Below, piece after piece: positions 12,555 to 20,964 of a stretch of 35,711 nt of DNA. A program made the position numbers and the translations under genes. The notes under the pieces were generated by a model. That model did not search any database, was not told the origin of the DNA, and saw only the letters and a program-made list of their open reading frames with translations. Origin of the DNA: a virus. Numbering within the stretch: the stretch's first letter is position 1; every line of letters starts with the position of its first letter. The DNA lies in the IMG/VR virus record IMGVR_UViG_3300035670_000724, positions 1 to 35,711 of that record. One strand, written 5' to 3'.

Positions 12555-13739
12555 TTATGCCGCCCTCAACATCGCCACATCACACCGGTGGCGCTCCACT
12601 TCGCCGAAATCCTTGTGATGCACCAGCAGGCGCATGTCGCGGCCGGCGCGGTAACCCTGCCCCGCGTGCCAGGCGTCGCGGCCCGCCAGCGTGCGGAACG
12701 CTTCGACCACGCAGCCGGGGAATTCCTCGCGGTGTTCGTGGTGAATGTGCCCCTGATACCAGTACCGGAACCGGGTTTCACCCCAGTCGCTGGGCTGGTC
12801 GCAGGCCATGATGCCCGGCAGCGCCTTCATTTTTGACGTGTCGCCATGGGTGGCGCCGATCAGCACTTTGCCGAACCGGTAATACCAGAACACGTTGGGC
12901 GACAGATCGACCTGCACCCGCGGGTTGTTGCTGAAATACGCATCCAGCGCCAGCGCCAGCGCAAAACTGGCGTGCGGGTCGTGGTTGCCCTTGACGATGC
13001 GCACCACCACCTGCCGGTGCTTCGCCAGCGCCCGTTTAATGGTGTAGACCATCGCCCGCAGCCCGATCTGCATCACCCGCGACCAGCGCGTGTCGACATC
13101 CAGCGCGTGGCCGGATTGCAGCGTCATGTTGCTGCTGTTGTCCGTATGAAAAAAGTCACCCAGTTCCAGAATGATGGCTGTGTGTGCCGGCGGCGCACTG
13201 TTCACCAGCCGGTCGATGGCTTCGCAGGTCATGCGCTCGGCGATGTCGGTGTCGAAATCATCACCGGTTTCCGCCGCCCACGAATACATGCCGAAATGCG
13301 GGTCGCCCATCGGGTACACCGCCAGCAGGTCGGCGTTCGACAACGCCGGTGCCGGGATGATCGGCGACTGCCCCTTCGCGCCTTCGGCTAGGTGTTCGAT
13401 GAATTCACGGATCGCCGCTTCGGCCTGTTCGTGGTCCAGCTGTGATTTCACCCACTGGCCGGCCCGTTCGCCGTCCTTGTTGTAGTAGGTGGAAATGCCC
13501 TTCACGCGGAACGGTGACGGCACCACATGGTGCATGTCGTGTTCCGGGCTGTAACCGGCCAAAGCCGCTTTTTTCTTGCAGCTGGCAATGGCGCGGCCGA
13601 CGTTGGTGTCAGCGCATTTTAATGCGCGACCGGCGGCCCGAAAACTGCCATGCTCGTTCACGGCATCGATGTATCGGGCCTGCATCGGTGTGGCCCACCG
13701 TTTAAGTCCGGGGTCAACCAGATCGACGGGTTTTGTCAT
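12555..13739 (-). CDS. Phage metallophosphoesterase with N-terminal HTH
   Basis: 394 residues. The calcineurin-type phosphoesterase motifs are complete and in order: GDPHFG (145-150), LELGDFFH (191-198), GNHDPH (251-256), ATHGD (296-300) and GHIHHEH (330-336), which bind two metal ions. Residues about 15-65 look like a helix-turn-helix (MQARYIDAVNEHGSFRAAGRALKCADTNVGRAIASCKKK). A likely activity is nuclease or phosphatase on DNA, but the substrate is unknown. It starts at the ATG at 13739, after the SprT-like gene with a 4-base gap. Its place amid lysis genes is unusual for a DNA enzyme. Confidence 0.85.
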   Translation of the reverse strand: MTKPVDLVDPGLKRWATPMQARYIDAVNEHGSFRAAGRALKCADTNVGRAIASCKKKAALAGYSPEHDMHHVVPSPFRVKGISTYYNKDGERAGQWVKSQLDHEQAEAAIREFIEHLAEGAKGQSPIIPAPALSNADLLAVYPMGDPHFGMYSWAAETGDDFDTDIAERMTCEAIDRLVNSAPPAHTAIILELGDFFHTDNSSNMTLQSGHALDVDTRWSRVMQIGLRAMVYTIKRALAKHRQVVVRIVKGNHDPHASFALALALDAYFSNNPRVQVDLSPNVFWYYRFGKVLIGATHGDTSKMKALPGIMACDQPSDWGETRFRYWYQGHIHHEHREEFPGCVVEAFRTLAGRDAWHAGQGYRAGRDMRLLVHHKDFGEVERHRCDVAMLRAA

Positions 13740-13743
13740 GGCG

Positions 13744-14190
13744 TCAGCTTTTGATGTTGAAAAGGCCCAACGCCAGCCGCAGTTCGCCTTCATCAAAACC
13801 GGCGTATTCGACCAGCAGTTCGACATACTTGCGAACGAATCCACGCCCGTGCGTGCTGTAGCCGATAGCATGCGTCAGCTCATGCAGCAAAACGTCGATA
13901 GTGTTGTGTTTGAACCCGCCGCGCGCCTTGCCTGAAATACTCAATTCAATCAGGCTAAAACCGATGCACCACGACATGTCAATGTCTGCCCGCAACCGGA
14001 TCAGCGGAACGCGCTGCCCCTTGCGCCCATGCTTTGCCCACACCTTGCTGGCAAATTCCTGCAGGTAGCGTTGCGACCGGTATTTGATGGCCCCTTTCGG
14101 CACCACCGACCGACGCATGAAGACCTGTTCAAACTGATACAACCGCCGCGTTTCGACCATTTCGCGGGCTGGTTTTTCAGGCTTCGGCAT
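13744..14190 (-). CDS. SprT-like zinc metalloprotein
   Basis: 148 residues. HELTH at 103-107 with a further His at 114 (IGYSTHGRGF) is a zincin active site (HExxH...H) as in SprT-like phage metallohydrolases. The remainder is basic and helical. The family's phage members are not assigned a firm role. Adjacent to the phosphoesterase and overlapping the DUF5675 gene by 14 bases. It might cut protein at lysis or virion maturation, or process DNA-protein adducts as cellular Spartan does; the sequence does not decide. Confidence 0.75.
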   Translation of the reverse strand: MPKPEKPAREMVETRRLYQFEQVFMRRSVVPKGAIKYRSQRYLQEFASKVWAKHGRKGQRVPLIRLRADIDMSWCIGFSLIELSISGKARGGFKHNTIDVLLHELTHAIGYSTHGRGFVRKYVELLVEYAGFDEGELRLALGLFNIKS

Positions 14191-14584
14191 TGCGCACCTC
14201 TAGCCAAACATCTTCCCCCGCCTGCAACGCCGCCGCGATTTCCGGTTTCAGTTCGTCCAGCGCCGCCCGTGACCGCAGGATCGACCCATCCGCCCGCACC
14301 TGGCCCACCAGCGGGCAGCCCTCGGTGTCGGCCTCGGTGTTGCCGGCGTGGATCCGGACCCCGCTGAACCCCGGCACCTTGTTCACGGTGATGGTGTTCG
14401 GCCCGAACCGCGGGCTGTGTTCCATGGTGATGCGGTAGGTGCCCGCCGGGATCGCGGTTTCGCCCTTGATTTTGACATCACGGACAACGTCTTCCAGTGT
14501 TACGCAGCACCACTGGCCGTCGATGTACAGGTCGCCGTGCGTCCGGTGTTCGTCGGACGGCAGGCGTTGCAGTAACAGGTTCAT
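14177..14584 (-). CDS. DUF5675 family protein (possible cell-wall enzyme)
   Basis: 135 residues. The pattern TLEDVVRDVKIKGETAIPAGTYRI...FGPNTITVNKVPGFSGVRIHAGNTEADTEGCPLVG is the DUF5675 signature. The invariant H79, GNT 81-83 and D-T-x-G-C 86-90 arrangement resembles the His/Cys active site of L,D-transpeptidase-like enzymes. It sits immediately downstream of two holin-like membrane genes, in the endolysin position, and no classical lysozyme, amidase or transglycosylase is present elsewhere. Endolysin function is therefore a reasonable inference, not shown. Confidence 0.7.
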   Translation of the reverse strand: MNLLLQRLPSDEHRTHGDLYIDGQWCCVTLEDVVRDVKIKGETAIPAGTYRITMEHSPRFGPNTITVNKVPGFSGVRIHAGNTEADTEGCPLVGQVRADGSILRSRAALDELKPEIAAALQAGEDVWLEVRNAEA

Positions 14585-14862
14585 TTGCGGGCCGGTTTCC
14601 AGTCATTGCGGCCATTGGCCCGAATCAGGAACCGGTACACATGCCGGGTCAGGAACAGCGCGAAGCAAACATTGATGCCCACGGTCGACGGCAGCACATC
14701 GTTCGGCACGCCCTCAACCAGCCATTCATACACCACCGAAAACTCGATCACCCACAAACCACCCAGGGCAAACCGCCCGACGATGCCGTCTTCATATTCG
14801 CAATGGAATGTCAGGAAAAACGCCAGTGCGCCCACCACCATCGCGCTGATCACATAAATCAT
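14581..14862 (-). CDS. Small membrane protein, holin or antiholin candidate
   Basis: 93 residues. Hydrophobic segments at about 1-19 (MIYVISAMVVGALAFFLTF), 33-49 and 64-75, with a basic C-terminus (RANGRNDWKPARK). Coupled to both neighbours (ATGA overlaps). Its size, topology and position before the DUF5675 gene suit a holin-module component. I cannot name the family. Confidence 0.5.
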   Translation of the reverse strand: MIYVISAMVVGALAFFLTFHCEYEDGIVGRFALGGLWVIEFSVVYEWLVEGVPNDVLPSTVGINVCFALFLTRHVYRFLIRANGRNDWKPARK

Positions 14863-15179
14863 TGACTACCCCCGATGCGGCTGGCGATGGTTTTGCCCCA
14901 CTCGGTTTCGCTGATCGCGCGCAGAATCGCCTGCGCCACGGTCATGCCGAAATACCCCAGCAGGAAACCGATGCCGCCACTGTATTTGTCTGGTGACAAC
15001 GCCAACAGGTCCAGCGCCGGATCGGTCAGGAACAGCGACGCGCAAAACCCGAAAATGAATTCAATCGCCCGCAACGCCCGTGACCGCTGCGGTCCGGTCA
15101 ACGCCGCCAGAAACGCGCCCAGCAGCCCCGGCACAAACGGTTTGAGTTTTGCCGCAATGGCTGCCAGCGTTTCAACCAT
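14859..15179 (-). CDS. Holin candidate (three-segment membrane protein)
   Basis: 106 residues with an amphipathic N-terminus (MVETLAAIAAKLKPFVPGLLGAFLAALTG), a central hydrophobic helix (IEFIFGFCASLFLTDPALDLLAL), a Gly-rich third segment (GGIGFLLGYFGMTVAQAIL) and a basic tail. This matches LydA-like/superfamily III-type phage holins, which make holes in the inner membrane at lysis time. It lies next to other small membrane genes in the lysis region. Confidence 0.6.
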   Translation of the reverse strand: MVETLAAIAAKLKPFVPGLLGAFLAALTGPQRSRALRAIEFIFGFCASLFLTDPALDLLALSPDKYSGGIGFLLGYFGMTVAQAILRAISETEWGKTIASRIGGSQ

Positions 15180-15504
15180 TTTTCAATCCTTTTAAAATCA
15201 ACATCACGCGGTAATTGTTCAGCGCCACCCAGCCATACAAGACGATCAGCACCAGCAACAGCACCAGCCCCACCGGGCTGCTGAATGAACCCCGCGCCCA
15301 GGCAAAAACAAGGAAAACGGCAACAGCCAGTTTTGCCGACCACAACCAGGTGAACTCCCCCGGCACCCCGATGCGGTCGAGTGCGTCGCGGTAATACATC
15401 AGCACGACATTCACTTCGCGCCCGCCGCGTTCGATGATGGTGCGGGTGGTGTAGTAATCGACGCCCTGCAATGCGACCAGCAGCAGGATCAGCAAATCCG
15501 CCAT
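15172..15504 (-). CDS. Membrane protein in the lysis region
   Basis: 110 residues. N-terminal hydrophobic helix (MADLLILLLVALQGVDYYTTR), then two more at about 55-70 (AKLAVAVFLVFAWA) and 75-95 (SPVGLVLLLVLIVLYGWVAL). The Asp after the first helix (GVDYYTTRTII) recalls DUF5658-like membrane proteins. Overlaps the holin-candidate start by 8 bases. Function unknown. Confidence 0.6.
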   Translation of the reverse strand: MADLLILLLVALQGVDYYTTRTIIERGGREVNVVLMYYRDALDRIGVPGEFTWLWSAKLAVAVFLVFAWARGSFSSPVGLVLLLVLIVLYGWVALNNYRVMLILKGLKNG

Positions 15505-15506
15505 GG

Positions 15507-15848
15507 TCAGCAGTGCTTGCCTTTGGGATCAAACTGGTTCAGCAAATGCGTGCACAGCCAGCACGCCGCGACCTCGCGCCAAGACCCGAACGGCTCGGTG
15601 TTGCGGATGCGTTTTAACGTGCCGGTCAGCAGCCAGTCCCGCGGCCGGCGCATGAAAATCGCGCAGGCCAGCAGGTTCAGCAGCGCGTCGGCGACATAAC
15701 CGATGGGCAGCACAATCAGGTACGCGTTGAACTTGGCAAACGGGTGCAGGTCATGCCGCACGCGGGCGATGTTCATGATCGCCAGATAAAGCACCCAGCA
15801 CACGACAAACAGCGCATAACAGGCGGCGGCCAGTTTGAGAGTGATCAC
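15507..15848 (-). CDS. Membrane protein with Cys-rich C-terminus
   Basis: 113 residues, GTG start overlapping the previous stop (GTGA). Hydrophobic helices at about 4-25 (LKLAAACYALFVVCWVLYLAIM) and 43-67 (AYLIVLPIGYVADALLNLLACAIF), then a basic cytoplasmic loop and an end containing CWLCTHLL...HC that could bind metal. No family recognised. Confidence 0.6.
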   Translation of the reverse strand: MITLKLAAACYALFVVCWVLYLAIMNIARVRHDLHPFAKFNAYLIVLPIGYVADALLNLLACAIFMRRPRDWLLTGTLKRIRNTEPFGSWREVAACWLCTHLLNQFDPKGKHC

Positions 15849-16309
15849 AGTTTGGCCCTTTCGGCTTTGATGGCGTCGTCCACGGTTTTAATCACCGCAA
15901 TCATGTACGTCACCGGGATGTTCGGCAGCGGGGCCGGTGTGCGGTTGGTCAGCGTGGCGATTTCCGCGTCCAGCGCGTTGATCTTGGCGTGCAGCTGGCG
16001 CAGGACCGTGTCAATGAACAGCGGGAATTCACGCCCGTGACCGCGATGGGTCATCGGGTTCGACTGCTCGATGGAAATGATCACTGCCTGCGGCGTGGGC
16101 GTCGGCCGCGGTATCGCTGTGAACGACACGCCATCAAATAGCGTGCCATCACGAATCTGCGGAAGTTGCAGGAATGCCGATTTTTGCTCCGCAGTCAGCG
16201 CCACCACGGTCAACGCTTCGCCATCAATTTCGCGCGGCATCGTTTGTGTATTCAAACCACTGCCGACCATGCGCACTTTGCCGTTGATGTCATAGGCAAT
16301 AATCATCAT
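15845..16309 (-). CDS. Tail-fibre-associated protein of unknown function
   Basis: 154 residues, begins MMIIAYDINGKVRMVG and ends with a long helix (VLRQLHAKINALDAEIATL...). The short N-terminal beta segment followed by a helical end, directly after a fibre-type gene, resembles small fibre-assembly or tail-tip accessory proteins. Position is the main evidence. It overlaps the fibre gene by 4 bases (ATGATG with TGA). Confidence 0.5.
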   Translation of the reverse strand: MMIIAYDINGKVRMVGSGLNTQTMPREIDGEALTVVALTAEQKSAFLQLPQIRDGTLFDGVSFTAIPRPTPTPQAVIISIEQSNPMTHRGHGREFPLFIDTVLRQLHAKINALDAEIATLTNRTPAPLPNIPVTYMIAVIKTVDDAIKAERAKL

Positions 16310-17142
16310 CCGATCCTTATGGCTGACAGCGTGCAGTCTTTACCAGTGCCGGATTGGTTATATGTCATCAGACCGCCGGTACTGGATACGTCTTTAACTG
16401 AAATACGAATGTTTCCGGCCGGTGACGCCAAGTAACCAGACAGCGAACAGGTGGCCAGCAGATTAGCCCCCGGCGAAACCACAACAGCACTTGCAATAAC
16501 GGTTGTTCCGTCCCACAGCTTGACTTCAAACGTGCCGGAAGTTGTGCTGTCGTAAAAAGTCACCGTGCCCGATGCGAACCAGGTGCCTGCTGTGCCCTGC
16601 GCAATCGTCGGACCAGTAAAAAATGCACCAGTGTCGTTCAGCGTGACGTTTGATCCCAGCGAATTTGTGATCTGACTGAACGGGGGGAAACCACACTGCC
16701 CGCTGCGCTCGTCGGTGATCATGCTGTTCAGCACCGCCGTGCTGGCATCCGTGAACCGGATCTGGCAGCAGGGCAATTTTCCTGCGGGGATGTCCGGCGC
16801 GACCGCTGACGGACTCCCGGACGCCGCCGTGCCGGCCACACGGCTGGCCACGCCCGTGGTGGCATCGATCACCACCCTGTCGATGCGCTCTTGCCCGGCG
16901 CTGGGCACGGTGAAGCCAGTCACCGTTTGCGCTGAAACCTCGGTTAATGCGCCGTTTGTAAAAATGAAACCGGCATCCACCCGCATCGACAGCTCGGGTG
17001 CCGGGCTGCCGACATCCTGTTCATGCGGCGCGAAGGCACCGGCCACGCGGTCGTGCACGGCGGTGATGCCGTCAATCGCGGCCTTATAGGCGGCGGCCTG
17101 TTGCGTGGTGTAGTTCGGCTGCAGTTTTGTTGCGACGGTCAT
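16306..17142 (-). CDS. Tail fibre or minor tail protein
   Basis: 278 residues. N-terminal helix (TTQQAAAYKAAIDGITAVHDRVAGAF) with a linker, a beta-rich middle (MRVDAGFIFTNGALTEVSAQTVTGFTVP) and a Ser/Thr/Gly-rich C-terminus with jelly-roll character (GTWFASGTVTFYDSTTSGTFEVKLWDGTTVIAS). It begins one base after the stop of the J-like gene. Likely an accessory fibre contacting the host surface. Confidence 0.65.
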   Translation of the reverse strand: MTVATKLQPNYTTQQAAAYKAAIDGITAVHDRVAGAFAPHEQDVGSPAPELSMRVDAGFIFTNGALTEVSAQTVTGFTVPSAGQERIDRVVIDATTGVASRVAGTAASGSPSAVAPDIPAGKLPCCQIRFTDASTAVLNSMITDERSGQCGFPPFSQITNSLGSNVTLNDTGAFFTGPTIAQGTAGTWFASGTVTFYDSTTSGTFEVKLWDGTTVIASAVVVSPGANLLATCSLSGYLASPAGNIRISVKDVSSTGGLMTYNQSGTGKDCTLSAIRIG

Positions 17143-17143
17143 G

Positions 17144-20100
17144 TCATGCCCCTGTTGCGGTATAGCTGGCGGTGCCTGCACCTGCGGCGCCGCCGGTTTT
17201 GAAATAGCCGGTGAACCCGGTGCCGGTCAGTGCTGAATAACTGGCGCTGACATCCCCCGAACCCTGCGGGGTGACTTGCAGCACCGGGGTGTTGTGGAAC
17301 TCGCTGGCAAAACTCACCGCCACGGATCCGCCGGCCGGCGTGGTAAACGTGCCGGATTCCTCGCGGCTGGCCGCATCAATCTGCAGGTTGAATCCGCTGA
17401 TCACCGGCTTGCCGATGGTGGTGTCGACGTGAATGCGGCCTTTCACATAGCGGAAATTGGCATTGCCGATGGTCCACTGTTCAAAGCCATCAAACGATCC
17501 GGCAGCCAGCCGGGTGTCGATTTCCAGCGCGGGGTTGGCCACGCCGGTGGTTTCACCTGGCCCCAGCACGCTGATGATGTCGGCATAAATGCGCGCCGAC
17601 GCATCGATGCCCTTGTCGACCACGCCCGCTTCAAAATAGCAGTCGGCGTAAGCGTTCGGCACAAACTGGTCGAACACCTCCCAGTCCAGCGCACTGGCCA
17701 GGCTTTGCGATTCCGGCGTCAGCACCCCGGTCCAGTGCTTGACCATGTTGGTGAATGCACCCTGCCAGTCCGGTGCGGATTGCTGCGCATCAATGGCGGT
17801 GTAGCCGTCGGCGGTGACGGTCAGCGTCACCCGCGCGGCGGTGGTGCTGTAATTGCCGGACGTGTCGCGGTTTTTGGCCAGCAGTTCCCAGGTGCCCGGC
17901 GGGATGGCGGCGCTGGTCGCCGTCTGCCCGCGCAGGATGTTGGTGACCGGGCTGGCGTCATCCCAGTTGGTTTCGCCTTCGTCATGCAGCCGGATTTCGA
18001 TGGCATCCAGATCGGCGTCGTCGCTGGTGTTCGCGCCGAACACCACCACCGCACCCGACTGTGTCGCCGAAAACCCGGTGACATCGCTGGGCACTTCGGT
18101 TTTGCCGATGACCGTGTGGCCGTAGACATAGGCCCAGTCCCCGGCATTGCCCAGCGTGGTGACCAGCCGCACCCGGCAGTCATAGCTGACGGCATCATTG
18201 ACCGGCAGCAGGAACCCGCTGGTGGCCGGCGCCAGCACCGGCGGCGCATCACGCCATTCCTGCGGGCTGCCGCTGGCCTGCGCGAATTGCAGTTCGTAGC
18301 GTTTGGCGAAGGCGTTGCCCGGTGCCGTCCAGGTCAGTTGAATGCGCGGCACCACGGTGCCATCGCCCTGCAACAGCAGCTGCGCGGTGCCAGATGCTGC
18401 GGTCAGCCCGGTGATGGTCAGGTCGGTAAACGGGCTGGGCAGGTCGGTGTCCGGCGCGGCGTCGTAGGTCGTGGCGTCACCACCGGCCCAGTCGTACACG
18501 GCGCTGGCTTCCTCTTGCAGTTCCAGATCGATGCCGCCCGCTTCGCTGAACTTCCAGCCGGTGACAATAAACACCTTATTCACCCAGCCCAGCCGTTCGA
18601 TGGACAGGCGCACCGTGTCCCATACCGCCACCTTGAACGCCGTATATTTGCACGGCATCAACACCGTGATGCCCTGGCGTGATTTTTCCAGGTGGATTTT
18701 GGCGATGCGCTGGGCGCGGATGCTGTTGGTGGTGAACGGCAGTTCGATGTCGCGCAGGATCTGCTGGCCACCGTCCTGCGTTTCATAGGTCGAATTCGTC
18801 ACCGCCGGGAAATCGGTGGGCTGCCAGAACTTGCTGGGGTCGGCGTAGGTGCCGCGCACCCCGTTGTACAGTTCACGGCGCGGCCGGCGCGGCTGCACCT
18901 GAATGCCACCCCGCAGGTCGGATTCATCCAGATCCACGGTCGGTGTGCGATACGCCCCGGCAAACACCCGATACTGCCCCTGCGAATACACGCAGGCACC
19001 GGCGGCGGCGGACATCAGCTGGCGCATGATGTCCAGCGGTTTGTCGGCCAGATTGATGGTGCCATTGCAGGTGTACCGTGCCTGATCGGCGGAGGGCGAA
19101 CCGGCCACCGTGGCGACCATTTCGTCGCAGATATTGGCGGCGGCGATCAGCGCCTGGTCATCGACTTCGCCTTCGGCGGGCGCCACCAGCGAAGCCGAAC
19201 CGTTGATCGTCCAGGTTTCACCGGTACGCGATGACACGATGCTGGCGTCACCGTTTTCACCGTCTTCGGCGTCAAAGGCGGCGACAACGGTGCCGTCGAT
19301 CCCGTTGCGGATTTCGGCGGAGTAGATTTTGCCTGTCAGCGGGCTATTGGTTCCACCAATGCCAGCGCCAAGTTCAACCGCATCAGCGGTGTCATTTAGT
19401 GGCCCGGTCACACTGTCTATTGACGATCCAAGCAAGTTCCATGCGGCCCCGTCGTCCGACCAGTAAAAACTGGTCAGACCACTGCTGGCCACTCTGGTGA
19501 CCCTGACCCACTTGGTTAAACTCGCAGCCCATGCCGGAAGGCTCGCTGTCGGCCACGGTGATGACGACGTATAAAACTGAATAACGCCGCTTGCTATAAA
19601 CAGTTGAAAGCAATCAGCGGAATTTCTCTTGACAATAATATTTCCGGTTCCGGCCCAGTCCGCAGCCGCAGCCTTCACCCGTATATCAATATCCCCCGCC
19701 ACCGACACCGCCGACGAATCAGGCGTGCTGGCATAACTCCCCGACGTGCCCGGCAGGCTCAAATAATGCGGCGCGTGCGCGTCTTCGCACTGCAGGCCGT
19801 AATCTGCAGTCAGGTAGTCCCGAACACAAAGCGCCCAGTTGTCCGACCACGCGGTCGTGCCGTCGCGCGGGTCATACAGTTTTTTGCCCTTGACCACGGC
19901 CTTTACGTTCGGAATGCCGTTCGGGAAAATGTCGGCGCTGTAGGTCAGCCGGATATACAGGTAACAGATCCCGCGCAGCCGGTGGGCGGTGGTCCAGGTG
20001 CCGCCGCTGTCGATGATCAGCTGCGAATCCGCGAACTGATCAGCCGCCCCCAGGTGTTTGTTGATAAACGCATAATTCGCGAACCGGCCCGTGGTGACCA

Positions 20101-20566
20101 GCCCGCCATCAACGCCACTCAGGGTGCCGACCAGCTCGTCGTTGAAATAAATATCGCCTATTTCCTCGCACTCATGCCCCGCCAGCGCGATGACCATGCT
20201 GAGATATTGGTTTGCATCGCCCGTGCTTTGCGCGTAGACCAGCGGACCGGACACCATGACCTGCCCATAAATGATGCGGCGGGTGTCCACCGCAGAACGG
20301 ATGACCTGCAGGCGGTCGCGGGCTTCGGCCTGATAGCTGGGCTGCGACTGTTGCTTGCCGGGTTTCGACAACAGCCCCGAAATGGCGGTGACAATAAACG
20401 CCTTTGCAAAGGCCGTCGCAAACGCGGTCCAGGTAAATGCTGCAGTCGACAGCGCCGTGGTCGCCGCTGCGCTGATCGCCGCGGCGACAATAGCCTGCGG
20501 CTGCGCCATGCTCTCGGGCGCGATAAACGCCAGGAACAACGCCAGGCTGAGTTTTAAACGTGCCAT
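17144..20566 (-). CDS. Tail-tip host-specificity protein (lambda J-like) with inserted LamG-like domain
   Basis: 1140 residues. The start (ATG at 20566, overlapping the peptidase gene by 13 bases) gives a hydrophobic, signal-like N-terminus ending PESMAQ. Residues about 80-260 and 466-700 form the J-type hub (YLSMVIALAGHECEEIGDIYFND; RYTCNGTINLADKPLDIMRQLMSAAAG; QPRRPRRELYNGVRGTYADP). Between them, about 266-466, lies a LamG/concanavalin-like beta domain (YLSLPGTSGSYASTPDSSAVSVAGDIDIRVK...KIYSAEIRNG). Fibronectin-III-like repeats follow (about 700-930). The protein should bind the receptor and initiate injection. Nucleotides 19320-19680 look poorer in GC than their flanks. Confidence 0.85.
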   Translation of the reverse strand: MARLKLSLALFLAFIAPESMAQPQAIVAAAISAAATTALSTAAFTWTAFATAFAKAFIVTAISGLLSKPGKQQSQPSYQAEARDRLQVIRSAVDTRRIIYGQVMVSGPLVYAQSTGDANQYLSMVIALAGHECEEIGDIYFNDELVGTLSGVDGGLVTTGRFANYAFINKHLGAADQFADSQLIIDSGGTWTTAHRLRGICYLYIRLTYSADIFPNGIPNVKAVVKGKKLYDPRDGTTAWSDNWALCVRDYLTADYGLQCEDAHAPHYLSLPGTSGSYASTPDSSAVSVAGDIDIRVKAAAADWAGTGNIIVKRNSADCFQLFIASGVIQFYTSSSPWPTASLPAWAASLTKWVRVTRVASSGLTSFYWSDDGAAWNLLGSSIDSVTGPLNDTADAVELGAGIGGTNSPLTGKIYSAEIRNGIDGTVVAAFDAEDGENGDASIVSSRTGETWTINGSASLVAPAEGEVDDQALIAAANICDEMVATVAGSPSADQARYTCNGTINLADKPLDIMRQLMSAAAGACVYSQGQYRVFAGAYRTPTVDLDESDLRGGIQVQPRRPRRELYNGVRGTYADPSKFWQPTDFPAVTNSTYETQDGGQQILRDIELPFTTNSIRAQRIAKIHLEKSRQGITVLMPCKYTAFKVAVWDTVRLSIERLGWVNKVFIVTGWKFSEAGGIDLELQEEASAVYDWAGGDATTYDAAPDTDLPSPFTDLTITGLTAASGTAQLLLQGDGTVVPRIQLTWTAPGNAFAKRYELQFAQASGSPQEWRDAPPVLAPATSGFLLPVNDAVSYDCRVRLVTTLGNAGDWAYVYGHTVIGKTEVPSDVTGFSATQSGAVVVFGANTSDDADLDAIEIRLHDEGETNWDDASPVTNILRGQTATSAAIPPGTWELLAKNRDTSGNYSTTAARVTLTVTADGYTAIDAQQSAPDWQGAFTNMVKHWTGVLTPESQSLASALDWEVFDQFVPNAYADCYFEAGVVDKGIDASARIYADIISVLGPGETTGVANPALEIDTRLAAGSFDGFEQWTIGNANFRYVKGRIHVDTTIGKPVISGFNLQIDAASREESGTFTTPAGGSVAVSFASEFHNTPVLQVTPQGSGDVSASYSALTGTGFTGYFKTGGAAGAGTASYTATGA

Positions 20567-20964
20567 GCCGCCTCGCAATCCTTGACCGGCACAAACACCA
20601 GCCCCGCCGGCCCGACAAACGCGCCGCGGTCATCGATGCACACGCCGATGGTGTCGCCCCGTTTGGGCTGGCACCACAACAGCAGGTCACCGCGCCGTGC
20701 TGTGGGTGGCGGCACTTCAGTGCCCAGCACCCCACCAACAGTGGCGCGCAGCGTTCCCTTGCCCTGTTTGCGCAAGGCCCGCGCCGCCCCTTGCGCCGTG
20801 TGATAGTTGCCACGGTAGGCGCTGGCGTAATCGATGCCGGTCAGATCGCGCACGATGTTGAACGCAAACAGCGCGCAGTCATGCGTGCCCCACTCAAACG
20901 GGCGATCACGGGCGGCGTCGATGGCGGCATTCAGCCGGATCGGCCAGTCTTCATGCCGGGTCAT
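20554..20964 (-). CDS. NlpC/P60-like tail-tip protein (DUF6950 type)
   Basis: 136 residues. DRPFEWGTHDCALFAFNIV carries the WGxxDC motif of NlpC/P60-type Cys peptidases (Cys about 30), and GDLLLW follows near 92-97. Located immediately before the J-like gene, as lambda K, where such proteins help the tail tip open the cell wall. The usual downstream His is not obvious in my reading, so activity is uncertain. Confidence 0.75.
   Translation of the reverse strand: MTRHEDWPIRLNAAIDAARDRPFEWGTHDCALFAFNIVRDLTGIDYASAYRGNYHTAQGAARALRKQGKGTLRATVGGVLGTEVPPPTARRGDLLLWCQPKRGDTIGVCIDDRGAFVGPAGLVFVPVKDCEAAWHV

Noticed and set aside
17276-18682. 468-codon plus-strand frame opposite the tail-tip gene
   Set aside because: His/Gly/Arg-rich shadow of the J-like gene with no recognisable domain.
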